Origin: Codonopsis lanceolata
Lineage: Eukaryota; Streptophyta; Magnoliopsida; Asterales; Campanulaceae
DNA: 64,000 nt
Direction: 5' to 3'
NCBI GenBank assembly: GCA_013146195.2
Contig: CM028380.1
Span: 77,442,556-77,506,555 of the forward strand
This document shows, in pieces, positions 11,120 through 22,110 of this stretch; position 1 is the first letter of the stretch, and every line of letters begins with the position of its first letter. Position numbers and translations under genes: made by a program. The notes under the pieces are model-generated. The model did no database searches and was not told the origin of the DNA. It saw only the letters and a program-made list of their open reading frames with translations.

Positions 11120-12716
11120 TGTCAAAAGAGGCATGACAATATCAAATGGATAGATGTCATGAAGGCTGAATTAAATTCGTTGAATAAACGAAAAGTATTT
11201 GGATCTATCGTTCTCACACCTGAAGTTGTGAAACCCATTGGATACAGATGGATTTTTGTTCGAAAACGAAATGAGAAAAATGAGATTGTGAGATACAAGG
11301 CTCGCCTTGTTGCACAAGGTTTTTCCCAAAAGCCTGAGATTGATTATGAAGAAACGTATTCTCCTGTAATGGATGCTATTACGTTCAAATATCTAATCAG
11401 CTTATCGATTTCGAAAAATCTAGATATGCATCTCATGGATGTTGTAACAGTTTATTTATACGGGTCATTAGATGCCAATATTTATATGAGAATTCTTGAT
11501 GGAATTAAGGTGCCTGAATCACTGAGCTCAAAGCCCAAAGAATTATGTGCAATTAAACTACAGCGATCACTGTATGGATTGAAGCAATTCGGGCGCATGT
11601 GGTATAATTGCTTAAGTGAGCATTTGTTAAAAGACTGATATGTGAATGATCAATTATGTCTGTGTGTCTTTATAAAGAATACGACAGTTGGATTTGCTAT
11701 TATCGCTATCGATGTAGATGATCTGAATATCATTAGAACTCCCAAGGAAATCCAAGAAGCAATTGATTACCTAAAAGGAGAATTTAAAATGAAAGATCTT
11801 GGGCAGACCAAATATTGTCTTGGTTTACAAATAAAACACTTGCATAGTGGAAAATTTGTATACCAATCAAATTACACAAAAAGGGTTTTGAAGCGCTTTT
11901 ATATGGATAAGGCAAACCCTCTCACTAGCCCCATGATTAATAGATCACTGAATGTTAAAAAAGATCCATTTCGTCCTTGTCAAGAGAATGAAGAGATACT
12001 TGGTCCTGAAGTACCATACTTAAGTGCTATTGGAGCTCTAATGTACCTTGCTAATTGTACCAGACCGGATATAATATTTGCTACAAATCTATTGGCAAGA
12101 TATAGTTCATCTCCATCACAGAGACACTGGAATGGTATCAAGTACATATTTCGTTATCTTCAAGGGACGATCGATTTGAGATTAGTTTATCCCAAAGGAT
12201 GAAATGGTTGGTTTTGCAGATGCGGGTTATTTGTCTGATCCTCATAAGGCCAGATCACAGACCGGCTATGTCTTCATGATGGGTGGTACTGCAATTTCCT
12301 AGCTTTCTCAAAAGCAAACGCTAGTTGTTACATCGTCAAATCATGCTGAGATGATCGCACTTCATGAAGCCAGTCGAGAGTGTGTATGACTTCGATCTAT
12401 GACTCAGCATATTCAAAATGCCAGTGGACTACCTGTCATTAAAGACTCGACAGTATTATTTGAAGACAATGTCGCATGTGTCGTCCAAAGTAAAGAGGGA
12501 TACATCAAAAGTGACAGGTCCAAACATATCTCCCCGAAGCTCTTTTTATACACTCAGGAACTTGAAAAGAAGAAGAGGTCAGCATCCAATATGTTCGATC
12601 AAGTGGTAATACTGCAAATTTATTTACGAAGACACTTCTCACTACAACCTTCAGAAAGCATGTTCACAATATTGAGATGCGAAATCTACGAGATTTACAA
12701 AGGTGATTTCTCTTGA
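11120..12716 (+). pseudogene. pol: copia pol, reverse transcriptase and RNase H part
   Basis: The RT block includes RYKARLVAQGFSQ, the IDYEETYSPV motif and SLYGLKQFGRMWY (expected KQ-S/A-G-R). A TGA at 11636 interrupts it, then it continues in the same frame. The catalytic YVDD box reads DVDD (about 11713-11724): the aromatic position is changed while both aspartates remain. RNase H follows in another frame after 12202, with GFADAGYLSD and AEMIALHEASRECV, and has in-frame stops near 12301 and 12387. A tail (12399-12716) carries ALL-type C-terminal copia sequence (EDNVACVVQ, SDRSKHI). The enzyme would copy the element's RNA; this copy is dead. Confidence 0.9.
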
Positions 12717-12942
12717 CCCTTGTCAGTTCAAGGGGAAGCATATATGGTTGTACTCTTTTTCCCTTTATCATGGTTTTGTCCCACTGAGTTTTCCATGAAA
12801 AGGTTTTTAACGAGACAGCTCATGCACACAATTCAGATTTAAGTTGTGTACCTTTTTTTTTTATGTCCGATTTTTTCCTACTTGGTTTCTCGGCTTAAAG
12901 GTTTTTAACGAGATACACTTAGCCAACTTATAATACTATGTT

Positions 12943-12952
12943 CAAAGGGGAG
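12943..12952 (+). other. Polypurine tract before the 3' LTR
   Basis: AAAGGGGAG ends exactly where TGTTATGAAAG of the 3' LTR begins, the standard position for the plus-strand primer. Confidence 0.8.
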
Positions 12953-13088
12953 TGTTATGAAAGTCAAAAGCCTATGTATAGGCATGTGTACATTACATTG
13001 AATGATACAATAGTTATTATAATGTTTTTAGTTGTTTGTGTGCTGCTCAGTTATAAATACCGAGCAGCCTATAGTTATATTTATAACA
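12953..13088 (+). repeat. 3' LTR of the copia element, internally deleted
   Basis: It matches the 5' LTR from TGTTATGAAAGTC to AGTTATAT, then jumps straight to TTATAACA. About 90 bp, including the (CT)n tract and the downstream R/U5 portion, are missing. Both breakpoints share short TTAT-like sequence, suggesting a microhomology-mediated deletion. Confidence 0.88.
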
Positions 13089-13689
13089 CCCTTATAAATA
13101 TTAGTATGTCATGCATTTTCTTTTGAAACTCGTGTATAGGTGGGATCCATCATTAAAGTAGCAAAGACAAAAATGGTAAAAATAGTACTCCCTCCTATCG
13201 TAAATAATTGCACACTGATTAGAAAAATTAATGGACTCTGTTATAAATATTGTTATATGTAATTTTCGTTTAAGCCATGTGAATGAGAGATTATTATTAA
13301 TGTAGGAAAAAAAATATGGATAAAATGATAAAAATATTTTTCTCATTGGAACTAACAAAAGAAAGTTTGTAAAAAGAATTTAAAATTGCCCCTCTCGCAC
13401 ATAATTCTAAAAGTAGGATAATCTTTGTAACTCAATTTTGACTAACTAACCAAAGAGAAAATTTATAAATCTATATGTATATATATTTAGAGTAATTATA
13501 TCCTTATCACTAGTATTACAACTTGTATATTAAAAAGCAAAGTTGAAAAATCAACTATATATTTATCAAGGTTATTTATAATACTAGTGGTAACATTAGT
13601 TGTAGTGCTAGCATTACTCATATATTTAAAATTGGTAAGGAGCATTACGTTTATACCACCTCATCTAACTTTTGATATAGTTAATATGA
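13089..13689. other. AT-rich spacer with a Stowaway-like left end
   Basis: At 13188 the sequence TA-CTCCCTCCTATCGTAAATAA looks like a Stowaway left end. No clear right end follows, so it is a fragment or a decayed copy. The rest is AT-rich without recognisable features. Confidence 0.45.
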
Positions 13690-16547
13690 TGTAGTGATAT
13701 TAATAATTTAATATTAATATCTTATGTTGTTAATAATAGTGGAAATCTTATATAAAAAGACTTTTATCATCAACATCATTTCTTAACCAATGTGGGATAA
13801 TATTATTAGATTGACATTAGGTGAGTACTTTACTCTAATGATTCACTTCTAATAACATACTTTAAGCATTGATATCTTATTCAACCAAAACTTGATTTGG
13901 ACAAATAAATACATCATTTTGATGCTCTCACCGAGTAGAACACATTTACACAATTACATTTACCGACAAACAAATGACACAAAGAAATTCGTGCATCAAG
14001 TTGCACAATTTCTTTAACTAAAAATACTAATTTTTCAACAAGTATTAGGTGGGTACTTTAACGATTTATAAAGTAAACATTAATTTATAACCAATATAAG
14101 ATGCATCTCTACTATAATTACCAATAAAAGTGATTTGACAAACATTAGTTGAAAATTGATGTTGGTTTAAAAAGTATTTAGATAAATGACTTTTACTAAA
14201 CTAACAAAAGAAGATACATGTTCACAATTGTTAGAAGTTGATGTTGGCTTTAAAAATCCTTAGGCAAAATCTTACCAACAAAAATGATTTGTTCCTCATT
14301 GGCTACAAATAATTTTTTTAGTTTAAAAGTTTTTAGATAAAATTCTTTTACTAACAATAGAAGAGATGTATTCCACATTAGATAGAAAATAATGTTGGTT
14401 TCACAAGTTTTAAGATAAAATATTTATACTATTATTATTAATAGAATAAATGTATCTCACATTCGTTAGAAAATGATATTGGTTTCAAAAGTTTTAAAAT
14501 AAAAGATTTCTAATGACTTTTAAAAATAACATCAATTTATAACCAATATAAGAAACATCTTTTCTAATGGTAATATTAGTAGATATGTATTTCATATTGA
14601 TTATAAATTGATGTTGGTTTTAAAATTCTTTTGATAAAAGACTTCTAATTATCACCATAGAAGAGATGTATCTTACATTATTTAGACAAAAAGTATTAGT
14701 TTTGAAAGTTTTATATAAAAGACTTCTATTTTTATAACCAATAAAAGAGATGTATATCACATAATTTAAAAATAAAAGTTGGATTTAATTTAAAATCTTT
14801 ATATTAAAAGCTTTCACTCTTACAATATATGTATCTCACATTGGTTACAAAATATTTTACTATTATTAACAATAGAAAAAATGTATCTCACATTGATTAG
14901 AAATTGATGTTGGTTTTAAAAATATTATTATTAATTGTCAATAGAGGAGATGTATCATACATTTGTTAGAAAGTGATGTTGGTTTTCAAAATATTTTTAT
15001 ACTTATTACCAATAGAAGATGTATATCTCATATTAGTTAAAAAATGATGTTGATTTTTAAATTATTTTAGATTAGATAAAAGACATTTACTATTATTAGT
15101 AATAGAAGAGATATATCACACATTTGCTATAAATTGATGTTCGTTTTAAATTACTATTATTACCAATAAAAGAGATACATCCTACATTGGTTAAAAAATG
15201 ATGTTGATTTTAAAAATCTTTTGATAAAAAAAAACTTATACTTTTATAATCAATAGAAGAGAAGAGACGAGAAAAGATTTATCTCATTATATAAAAAAAG
15301 ATGTTAGTTTAAAAAAAATTAAGATAAAAGACTTCTACTATTATTACTAAATGATTAAATGTATTCCACGTTGGTAAAAGTGTGATGTATGTATTAAAAG
15401 TCTTTATATAAAAGACTTATTACCAATAGAAAAAATGTATTTTATATTGGTTAGGAAAATGATATTGATTTAAAATGTTTATAGATAATGTATCTTACAT
15501 TGGTTACAAAAAGATGTATCCCACATTATTTATAAATATATATTGATTATAAAAGTCTTTAGATAAAATAATTTTTATATTATTATCAATAGAAGAGATG
15601 TGTCAGCATCACATCACCCAACTTTTAATATTGTTGAATCCTCAACCCTGCACATCACTTGACTTGAGACTTTTCATTTTCTAGCCATTAGCTAAAAATA
15701 ATAAGTTAATAAGATATTGTGATATTAATCATTTACTGTTAATCTCTTCTATTGTTAATAATAGTGGAAATCTTATATAGAAAGACTCTTACTACCAACA
15801 TCATTTATTAACCAATATGAAATAATATTATTATATTGGCATTGGGTGAGTACTTTACTCTAATGACCCACTTCTAATAACATACTTTAAGCTTTGATAT
15901 CTTATTCATCCAAAACTCGATTTGTACAAATAAATATATTATTTTGATGTTCTCACCGAGCAGAACATATTTGCACAATTACCTTTGCGAATAAGCAAAT
16001 GAGACGTAAAGAAATTTGTGTCTCAAATTGTACAATTTTTTTCACTAAAAACACTAATTTTTCAACAAGTATTAGGTGAGTACTTTAATGATTTCTAACA
16101 TCAACATTAATTTATACTCAATGTAAGATGAAACTCTACTATAATTATCAATAAAAGTGATGTAACAAATATTAGTTAAAAATTGATGTTGGTTTAAAAC
16201 GTATTTATATAAATTATTTTTACTAAACTAGCAAAAGAATATATATGTTCATATTTGTTAGAAGTTAATGTTGACTTCAAAAGTCTTTAAGGAAAATCTT
16301 ACCAATAAAAATGATTTATTCCTCATTGGTTACAAAGAATTATTTTAGTTTAAAAGTTTGTAGATAAAATTATTTTACTAACAATAGAAGATATGTATCT
16401 CATATTAGATAGAAAATAATGTTGGTTTCAAAAGTTTTAAGATAAAAGACTTCTACTATTATTATTAATATAATAAATATATTTTTCAAAAGTTTTAAAA
16501 TAAAAGACTTTTACTAACGTTGGTTAGAAAACTTCCACTATTATTAT

Positions 16548-16550
<3 letters not shown>

Positions 16551-16619
<69 letters not shown>
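16551..16619. repeat. (TA)n microsatellite
   Basis: About 34 TA units inside one unit of the ~85-bp array, just upstream of the Pack-MULE. Confidence 0.95.
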
Positions 16620-16622
<3 letters not shown>

Positions 16623-16653
16623 ATTTGTTAGAAAATGATGTTGGTTTTATATT

Positions 16654-18136
16654 GAATAATATAATTTTTTGGTCCCTGAACTATACCAAAATTCTGTGTT
16701 TCGTCCCTCAATTTTTTTAATGGATTTGGTCCCTGAATTCGATTTTTTTGTTCAATTCCCCCTTCGTACCGTTACCGTTACTAAAAAATTTAACACTGGC
16801 TAACTTTATAAAATATCCAAACTATAAGGACTTAATGTACCAATTGATGACCAAAAGGGGAAACTCTTGAAAACAATAATTTTGAAAAGCAAAATTATTG
16901 GATAAAATAATTTGAACTTCTTCACCCAATTCCTCCGCACCCAGCTGCACGTATCAGTCAAATAGCCGTCATCATCGCCATCATCGGCAATATTCGCCAT
17001 CATCGGCATCTTCACCGTCTTCGGCCGAATTCCAATCGCTCGCTTCTCCACCGTCTTCTCCCAGTGATGTCCGGCCAAGCTTCATCTTCCTTTCTCTTCC
17101 CTTCATCCATCCCATCTTCCTCCGGCGCTGGACACCGTCTTCTCCCAGTTTTGTCTTCTCTCTCCCAGATCCAACTCGTCCTAGCAACAAGCTTTATCGA
17201 TGTCTGGACCTCTGCAACTCGGCCCACGTATAACAGAGCTCGTCTTCTACAGTCCCAATGTCACGACCATGAAAGACGGGAGATCCATACATTGAGGATG
17301 TCGTTGAAGCAGAAGCCGCTGCTGGATCGATGGAACGCAATCAAGAACGTAGACTACCACGCATCGATATCCGGGTCACCATCATCGTCTTCGTCGTCAT
17401 TTGATACACAACCTGTTCAGAATACCCGCTCTCTTGACCTTTCCCGGCTGTCCGACCGTACAAGCTTTAGGATCAAAGGAATCGACGGCGAATTCGACGT
17501 GATTTGTCGCTCGTTAGGGCTTTCCGGACCGTAAATAGGGTTGAGAATTCGGAATTGAGGAATGGTGTTTGCTTAGCTGAGACCATAAATAGGGTTGAGG
17601 AAGAAAGCACGTCCACAGCGCGGTGAGAGCTCAGGACGGTGAAAGTGGAATTAAGGGTTTCGGTCATGCCTTTTCCGCCGGTTAAACCGAGGTCTGTTGT
17701 GCTCGATTTGAGCTCAACTTGGGAAATATTTAGGGATTTTGCTCCTCCTGATGATGGTGACTTGGGATCTCCCGTACAAGTTGGGGTTATTGGGTCGCTG
17801 GATGAGGTCGATGGTGGAAGTGATAGGGAGCTAGAGCCGAATGAAATGAGGTAGAGCTGGAGGTTGGTGATGGCGAGCCTTTGATTTTGATTTTGATTTG
17901 AGGAAGAGAGAGAAAGGGGATGATAGTCAATTTTAATATTTCAATTGACACATTAACTCCATATGGTTTGGACATTATGAAAAGTTAGCCAATGTTAGTT
18001 TTTTAGTAACGATAACGGTAAGAAGGGGGAATTGACCAAAAAAATCGAATTAAGGGACCAAACACATTTCAAAAAAAGTACAGTGACCAAATGCATAGTA
18101 TTGGGATAGTTCAGGGACCAAAAAATTATATTATTC
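16654..18136 (+). mobile_element. Pack-MULE carrying a MEKK1-like gene fragment
   Basis: The terminal inverted repeats begin with an identical ~31-bp stretch (GAATAATATAATTTTTTGGT...) and extend with good identity for about 200 bp; both pass through CAATTCCCCCTT, CCGTTA.CGTTACTAAAAAA and TTGGCTAACTTT-like text. The 9-bp duplication TTTTATATT is perfect at 16645-16653 and 18137-18145. The interior (about 16900-17930) is much GC-richer than the surroundings and encodes protein-like sequence. No transposase is present. It sits in the middle of one ~85-bp array unit, which continues on both sides. Confidence 0.93.
17064..17854 (+). pseudogene. Captured N-terminal fragment of a MEKK1-like MAPKKK
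   Basis: Two frames contribute. The first (17064-17534) has LLDRWNAIKNVDYHAS and then RSLDLSRLSDRTSFRIKGID and RSLGLSGP near its end. These match, as I recall them, the non-catalytic N-terminus of plant MEKK1-type MAP kinase kinase kinases (RSL-hydrophobic, TSFRI, GE-x-D-x-I-x-RSLG-SGP). The second (17639-17854) has FPPVKPRS and SSTWEIFRDFAPPDD, resembling the family's conserved Pro-rich and W-D-x-x-FAP segment upstream of the kinase domain. A stop (17532) and ~100 bp of altered sequence lie between them. No kinase domain is present. The donor acts in cytoplasmic stress and immune MAPK signalling; this copy is a transposon-borne scrap that could at most give a chimeric or antisense RNA. Confidence 0.7.
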
Positions 18137-18337
18137 TTTTATATTCTAACATTTAAATCATAATACCTAAAAGTTTAAAAAGTATGCTACTATTATTACC
18201 AAAAAAAGAAATATATGTCACATTTAAAAATTATAGTAGTATTATTACCAAAAGAATCCATGCGGAACACAAACTCTATAACTGATATATTTTATTAGTA
18301 ATAAAGAAACTAAAGAAACGTATTGTGAGGCTTACCT

Positions 18338-18733
18338 AAGAGCGTCACCTAAGCAATTGTAGATTCGATGCCACGTCATTTTGAGTAATTAACACTCTCA
18401 ATAATATATGGTAAGTTTTCTTTCGTTATTCACACTCAATTAAAAGAGACATCTCCAACACAACAATAAATTTGATTTTATGTTAAATTCGTCTCACCAC
18501 TAGAATGAAATTTGACAAAAAAAGAAAAAAGAAAAGAGAACAACCAGTATGATTTTTAAATGTATTTGTATTCTCAACTAGAATATGAAAAATTAACATT
18601 CTTATCGAGAATGTGAAAAAAGTTAGTTGAAATGCTATATCCACAACCCTTGTTCAAAGATGTATATATTGAATAGTTTTTGTTTCTTCAGACATTCAAT
18701 CATTTCCACAATGCATTGGTGATGCTCTAAATT
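18338..18733. mobile_element. MITE with GAGCATCACC-like ends (copy 1)
   Basis: Left end TAAGAGCGTCACCTAAGCAATTGTAG; the reverse complement of the right end reads TTAGAGCATCACCAATGCATTGTGG. A homologous copy in the same orientation lies at 48590-49006, sharing 'gagtaattaacactctcaat', 'atttga' and 'gtgaaaaaagttag' phrases. No clear target duplication was found, so the superfamily is open (hAT or MULE). Confidence 0.65.
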
Positions 18734-18967
18734 AACCTTGAGTTGCCAAGCTATATATATTGTCAAACAATAAGATTTATCGTGATTATAATACCCGCAA
18801 ATTACTTGATTTAAACCAACAAGCATGTAGATTAATCAAGGTCTTGGTTTCGAAACATATGAGAACACAGTTGTGTTTAAATGCAAGAATCCTACCATAA
18901 ATAAAGCGAATATTAATGACCAAATATTCACGTACATGTCCATGCAATCAATATGAGGTCAAATTTA

Positions 18968-19703
18968 GGCTCCGTTTGTTTCACGAAAAATGACTTTTGA
19001 AAAACGTTTTCCTTGTTTTCTGGTGTTTGGTAACCTTAGGAAAATGTTGTCAACGTAAAAGTTTTTTCGAGTCAACGGAAAATGAAGCTTTTTTTTTCCA
19101 AAAAATGACTTACGGATTTATTTTCCGTAAGTCATTTTCCGAATGTTCGAACAACCCTCCGCGCCCTTCCAAAAGTACACATATTTACATACACGCACAA
19201 TATTTCACCCAACAAATAAATTGTTTAGAAATATAAATGAAGTTTGTGCACATTATTTATAAATTAAAATTTTAAGAAATATTTACTACGTCCTAAAATT
19301 AGTGTCTGCTATATTATATTATTATTTAAGGACGTCCCAAACATTATTTATTTTAATTTTTAAAGTAATTTTTTATATCAATTATTAATAAAAAATTATT
19401 TGTGAACTTGAAAAAAGATGAAACTTATTGATTTGATACCATTAATGATAAATTGATGATTATTAAAAGAAAATTATTTAAACTTCAACACTATTTTATA
19501 TTCAATAAGTGTATTAATATTAGAATATATTTTTTGTATTTATTTGTATATTGTTTTCCGTAACATTTTTCATGTATTTGCCAAACATCCAAAAATATTT
19601 TTCGGCATATTTTCAAAAAATTTACCAAACACCTGAAAATGAAATCTTTTCATTTTTCAGAAATTATTTTCTGGAAATCATTTTCCGTGAAACAAACGGA
19701 GCC
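18968..19703. mobile_element. Harbinger/Tourist-type MITE, 736 bp
   Basis: The ends are GGCTCCGTTTGTTTCACG and its near-exact inverted copy CGTGAAACAAACGGAGCC. The flanking trinucleotide TTA (18965-18967, 19704-19706) is the PIF/Harbinger target duplication. The interior has smaller inverted phrases (TTTTCCGTAAGTCATTTTCC, ~19120). It contains no transposase. Confidence 0.9.
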
Positions 19704-19706
19704 TTA

Positions 19707-20084
19707 AATATAGGTCATGGTTCATATTGCTTGCTGGTACAAAGTGGGTACACTACGCGGTATAAGAAATAATTCAATAGAGAGGAGGAGAGCTATTTCG
19801 TGAAAATATCAGCAATTTGATCGATGGTTAAGCAAGTAAGGATTTTTTTTTTTTTTTTATCGGTTTAATTAAGAGCTTCTTAAGAATGTCCTAGAAATAT
19901 TTCAGTTGTTGAAGAACTTTCAAAAATCCCATTGTTTGTTTATTGCTGATTTTACTGAACCTGCTTTGAACTTGTCAGAGGTCAGCAAAGAGACATGCTT
20001 AAGTTTAATATGGGAAATCTCTTGGTGTTAGGCCCATGTAATTAGCTTAGTTTTGGTGATAACACTAGGAAATATCTTCCGAAA
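19707..20084. other. Intergenic, nothing recognised
   Basis: Mixed-composition sequence with a poly-T run near 19846-19859. No coding or repeat signal that I can support. Confidence 0.4.
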
Positions 20085-21074
20085 AATTACGGGTGGGTCA
20101 CTTTTTAAAGTTTTTAATCGTTAAAGTATTCACTTTTTTTTAATTGGAAAAAGTTATTTTTGATGGCAAAATAACTACGATATCCTTAATGAACCGAAGG
20201 TGCCCTACGGCAGTCATTATTTATACACTACAGTTCAATAGTTTAATTGTCTAGTTTAAACCCCTAAGGGGGTGACCCAGTGGTAGATATGGGACTTCAC
20301 AAAGCGTGAGGTCTCAGGTTCGATCCCTTCCCATGCCCCCCTTAGGAGGAAAAAAAATAATTGTCTAGTTTAATTGCACCGTGATTTATTAATTTTATAT
20401 ATTTATTTAGTTTAATTTTTGCACTGCGGTTCAATAGTTTAATCATGTAGTCTAATTGTACTGCGATTCATCAATTTTATTACATTAATTTTTGTACTGT
20501 GGTTCAATAGTTTAATTGTGTAGTCTAATTATACTGCGATTCATCAATGCTTGTATCGCATTTCATCAATTTCATTGCATTATTTTTTACATCGCGGTTC
20601 AATAGTTTAATTGTCTAATCTATTTGCACCACGATTCATCAATTTAATCTGATATTTTTGTATCGCGATTCAAAATAGTTTAACGGTCCAGTTTAATTGC
20701 ACTGTGGTTCAAAATGGTAATGAAACAGACCATGTCCTCAGTCTTCTTCTTCATTCCTTCCGTCGTAAGCCTTCTTATTCATTCTTCTTCCCCTTCCCCT
20801 TCGTCCCTACTGTGAAAATTCTCCAACCCAACACATTTTAATTAAAGTTTCGTAGTTAATGATTCAAAAATCCTCCTATCTCCATTTCATTGCGCAACAA
20901 TGGTGATTTTCGAATCCAAAGCATGTTGTCGGAGCTGTTGAAGGAAACGATAATATTTCCGGAACTATATTTCGAAAAGTGGTCATTTGTGGTTGAAAAA
21001 GAAAATAGTGGACTTTTGAGATTAAAAACTTTGAAAAAAGGATCGGCCAAAATTTTACTCAATCTCGTTCGTAT
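20085..21074 (+). mobile_element. GATGC-core MULE-like family, member A
   Basis: Left end AATTACGGGTGGGTCACTTTTT..AAAGTTTTTAATCG; the reverse complement of the right end is AAAATTTTGGCCGATCC...CAAAGTTTTTAATC. A core of about 20380-20720 repeats the phrase 'gcggttcaatagtttaattgtctagtttaattgcaccgcgattcatcaattt' imperfectly about five times. The right third (20730-21000) is a non-repeated segment containing TTGCGCAACAATGGTGATTTTCGAATCCAA, shared with member E3 and, inverted, with members E4 and E6. No target duplication was found. It hosts the SINE at 20260. Confidence 0.7.
20260..20357 (+). mobile_element. Minimal tRNA-derived SINE, 98 bp
   Basis: A pol III box A-like GGTGACCCAGTGGTAGA and box B GGTTCGATCCC lie ~30 bp apart. 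Self-complementary ends CCTAAGGGGG and CCCCCTTAGG form an acceptor-like stem, and the element ends in A8. It is flanked by a perfect 16-bp target duplication, TAATTGTCTAGTTTAA, at 20244-20259 and 20358-20373. Unlike longer plant SINEs it has almost no tRNA-unrelated body. It is not a functional tRNA: the anticodon loop lacks the U33 expected in tRNAs. It inserted into the core repeat of member A. Confidence 0.85.
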
Positions 21075-21184
21075 GTACTCTTGACTATATAGGCCCATAA
21101 TTTAAACGAAGCACCGATTAAAAAAAGACTAATTAACATTATTATGAATATTTGCTTGTTATGTATTTTTTAAAAAAATTCAAG

Positions 21185-21336
21185 TGCAAGTGAGACTCGT
21201 CATTGAAGAATGAATGAAAGTAAGATTAAAATAGTAAAAATAATTTTGTAAAAAGAAAAAAAGATAAGAAAATAAAAATTTTATTTGAAACGGACGAAAA
21301 AGAAAATGTGGACATTTTTTAAAGAAATTGATGGAG
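21185..21336. mobile_element. Stowaway fragment (right half)
   Basis: It contains 'gaaacggacgaaaaagaaaatgtgga' and ends GATGGAG-TA like other Stowaway copies here; the left end is missing. Confidence 0.6.
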
Positions 21337-21476
21337 TAATAAAAAAAATAGCGTACAAGATATTTATAAGGGTGATAATCGGGCCGATCCCCTCCCATCA
21401 ATTTCTAACCTCTAAGGGACACGGTTTTTTGTAAATAAGTGAAGTACACTTCTTAGAACGAAGGGACGAGTATTAA

Positions 21477-21797
21477 TACCCTTATGTGTCATTTTGGTAG
21501 CCAGGGTTAACGTCAGATAAGATTAATAAGTCGAGTTGCCTGATGTTTAGTACGCAATAGGTGGTCGGGACTAATAACACGAGTTATCCAGATAAAGTCA
21601 TTATCCCTTCACTATTAATACCAAGGGGGAGGGTGGTATTATTAGCGCCCTCACTAAAAAAAAATTTGGATTAACATTCTTAATCTCAAAACTACTCCCG
21701 ATATACAAGTGGGGATTAATAGCGAGGGCACTAATAGTAGTAGGATTAATAATACTGTTTATTCTTATCCGACTATCAAACAAGCCCTTAAGGAAAT
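21477..21797. mobile_element. MITE nested in E1 (copy 1 of a two-copy family)
   Basis: Imperfect inverted ends: TTGGTAGCCAGGGTTAACGTCAGATAAG and reverse complement TTGATAGTCGGATAAGAATAAAC. The copy at 33677-33974 shares 'aagtcattatctcttcactattaatac' and 'ggtggtattattaacgccctcgcc'. TIRs of this type are hAT-like, but I could not fix the target duplication. Confidence 0.7.
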
Positions 21798-22110
21798 AAT
21801 ATGAGGCCCGCACTACATAACAATTCTAAGTCGATATATATTCCAATTTTTTGCATCGGGAATCCATAATTGTGCATCAAAATTTTTCTTTATGGGTAAT
21901 CTAGTTTGTGCATCACAAAATCAATATTGTGTATTAAGATTTACTTTTGTATTCTAATTCCAAATCGTGCAACGTAATCCAAAAATGTGCATTGAGATTT
22001 TCTTCATGGGTAATCCAGTTTATGCATCGCAAAATCAAAATTGTGCACTGGATTTACTTTTGTATTCTAATTCCAAATTGTGCATCACAAATCCAAAAAA
22101 TGTGCGTCAG

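Larger units (their letters stand above)
6733..13088 (+). mobile_element. Ty1/copia LTR retrotransposon, full-length but degenerate
   Basis: The element has a 5' LTR (6733-6957), a primer binding site at 6958, a ~0.9-kb leader, gag with a zinc knuckle, then protease, integrase, reverse transcriptase and RNase H in copia order, a polypurine tract and a 3' LTR (12953-13088). The flanks CCCAT (6728-6732) and CCCTT (13089-13093) are a candidate 5-bp target duplication with one mismatch. Gag and pol contain at least three frameshifts and several in-frame stops, so the element is non-autonomous. The 3' LTR has lost about 90 bp that the 5' LTR keeps, so the two can no longer be compared over their whole length. 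Confidence 0.93.
13690..18270. repeat. Complex array of ~80-90-bp AT-rich units (interrupted)
   Basis: A phrase of the form 'agatgtatctcacattggttagaaaatgatgttggttttaaaagt...agataaaagacttctactattattacc' recurs imperfectly about every 80-90 bp from ~14100 to ~15600 and again from ~16100. Some units are inverted: 'aatttataaccaatataag' occurs at about 14080 and 14530. A higher-order copy exists as well: 13690-14070 and 15720-16105 are close direct repeats sharing 'ctctaatgacccacttctaataacatactttaagc' and 'ttttcaacaagtattaggtgagtac', about 2.03 kb apart. The second block is interrupted by a (TA)n tract and a Pack-MULE and fades out near 18270. Its origin is unknown: possibly a minisatellite, possibly the decayed interior of a large MITE. 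Confidence 0.75.

Noticed and set aside
20280..20340. Functional tRNA gene
   Set aside because: Box A and B are present but the anticodon loop lacks U33, and the 16-bp target duplication and A-tail show a retroposed SINE.
20380..20720. CRISPR-like spaced repeats
   Set aside because: Units are imperfect, adjacent and part of a plant transposon family core; spacing and identity do not fit CRISPR, and the context is a plant genome.
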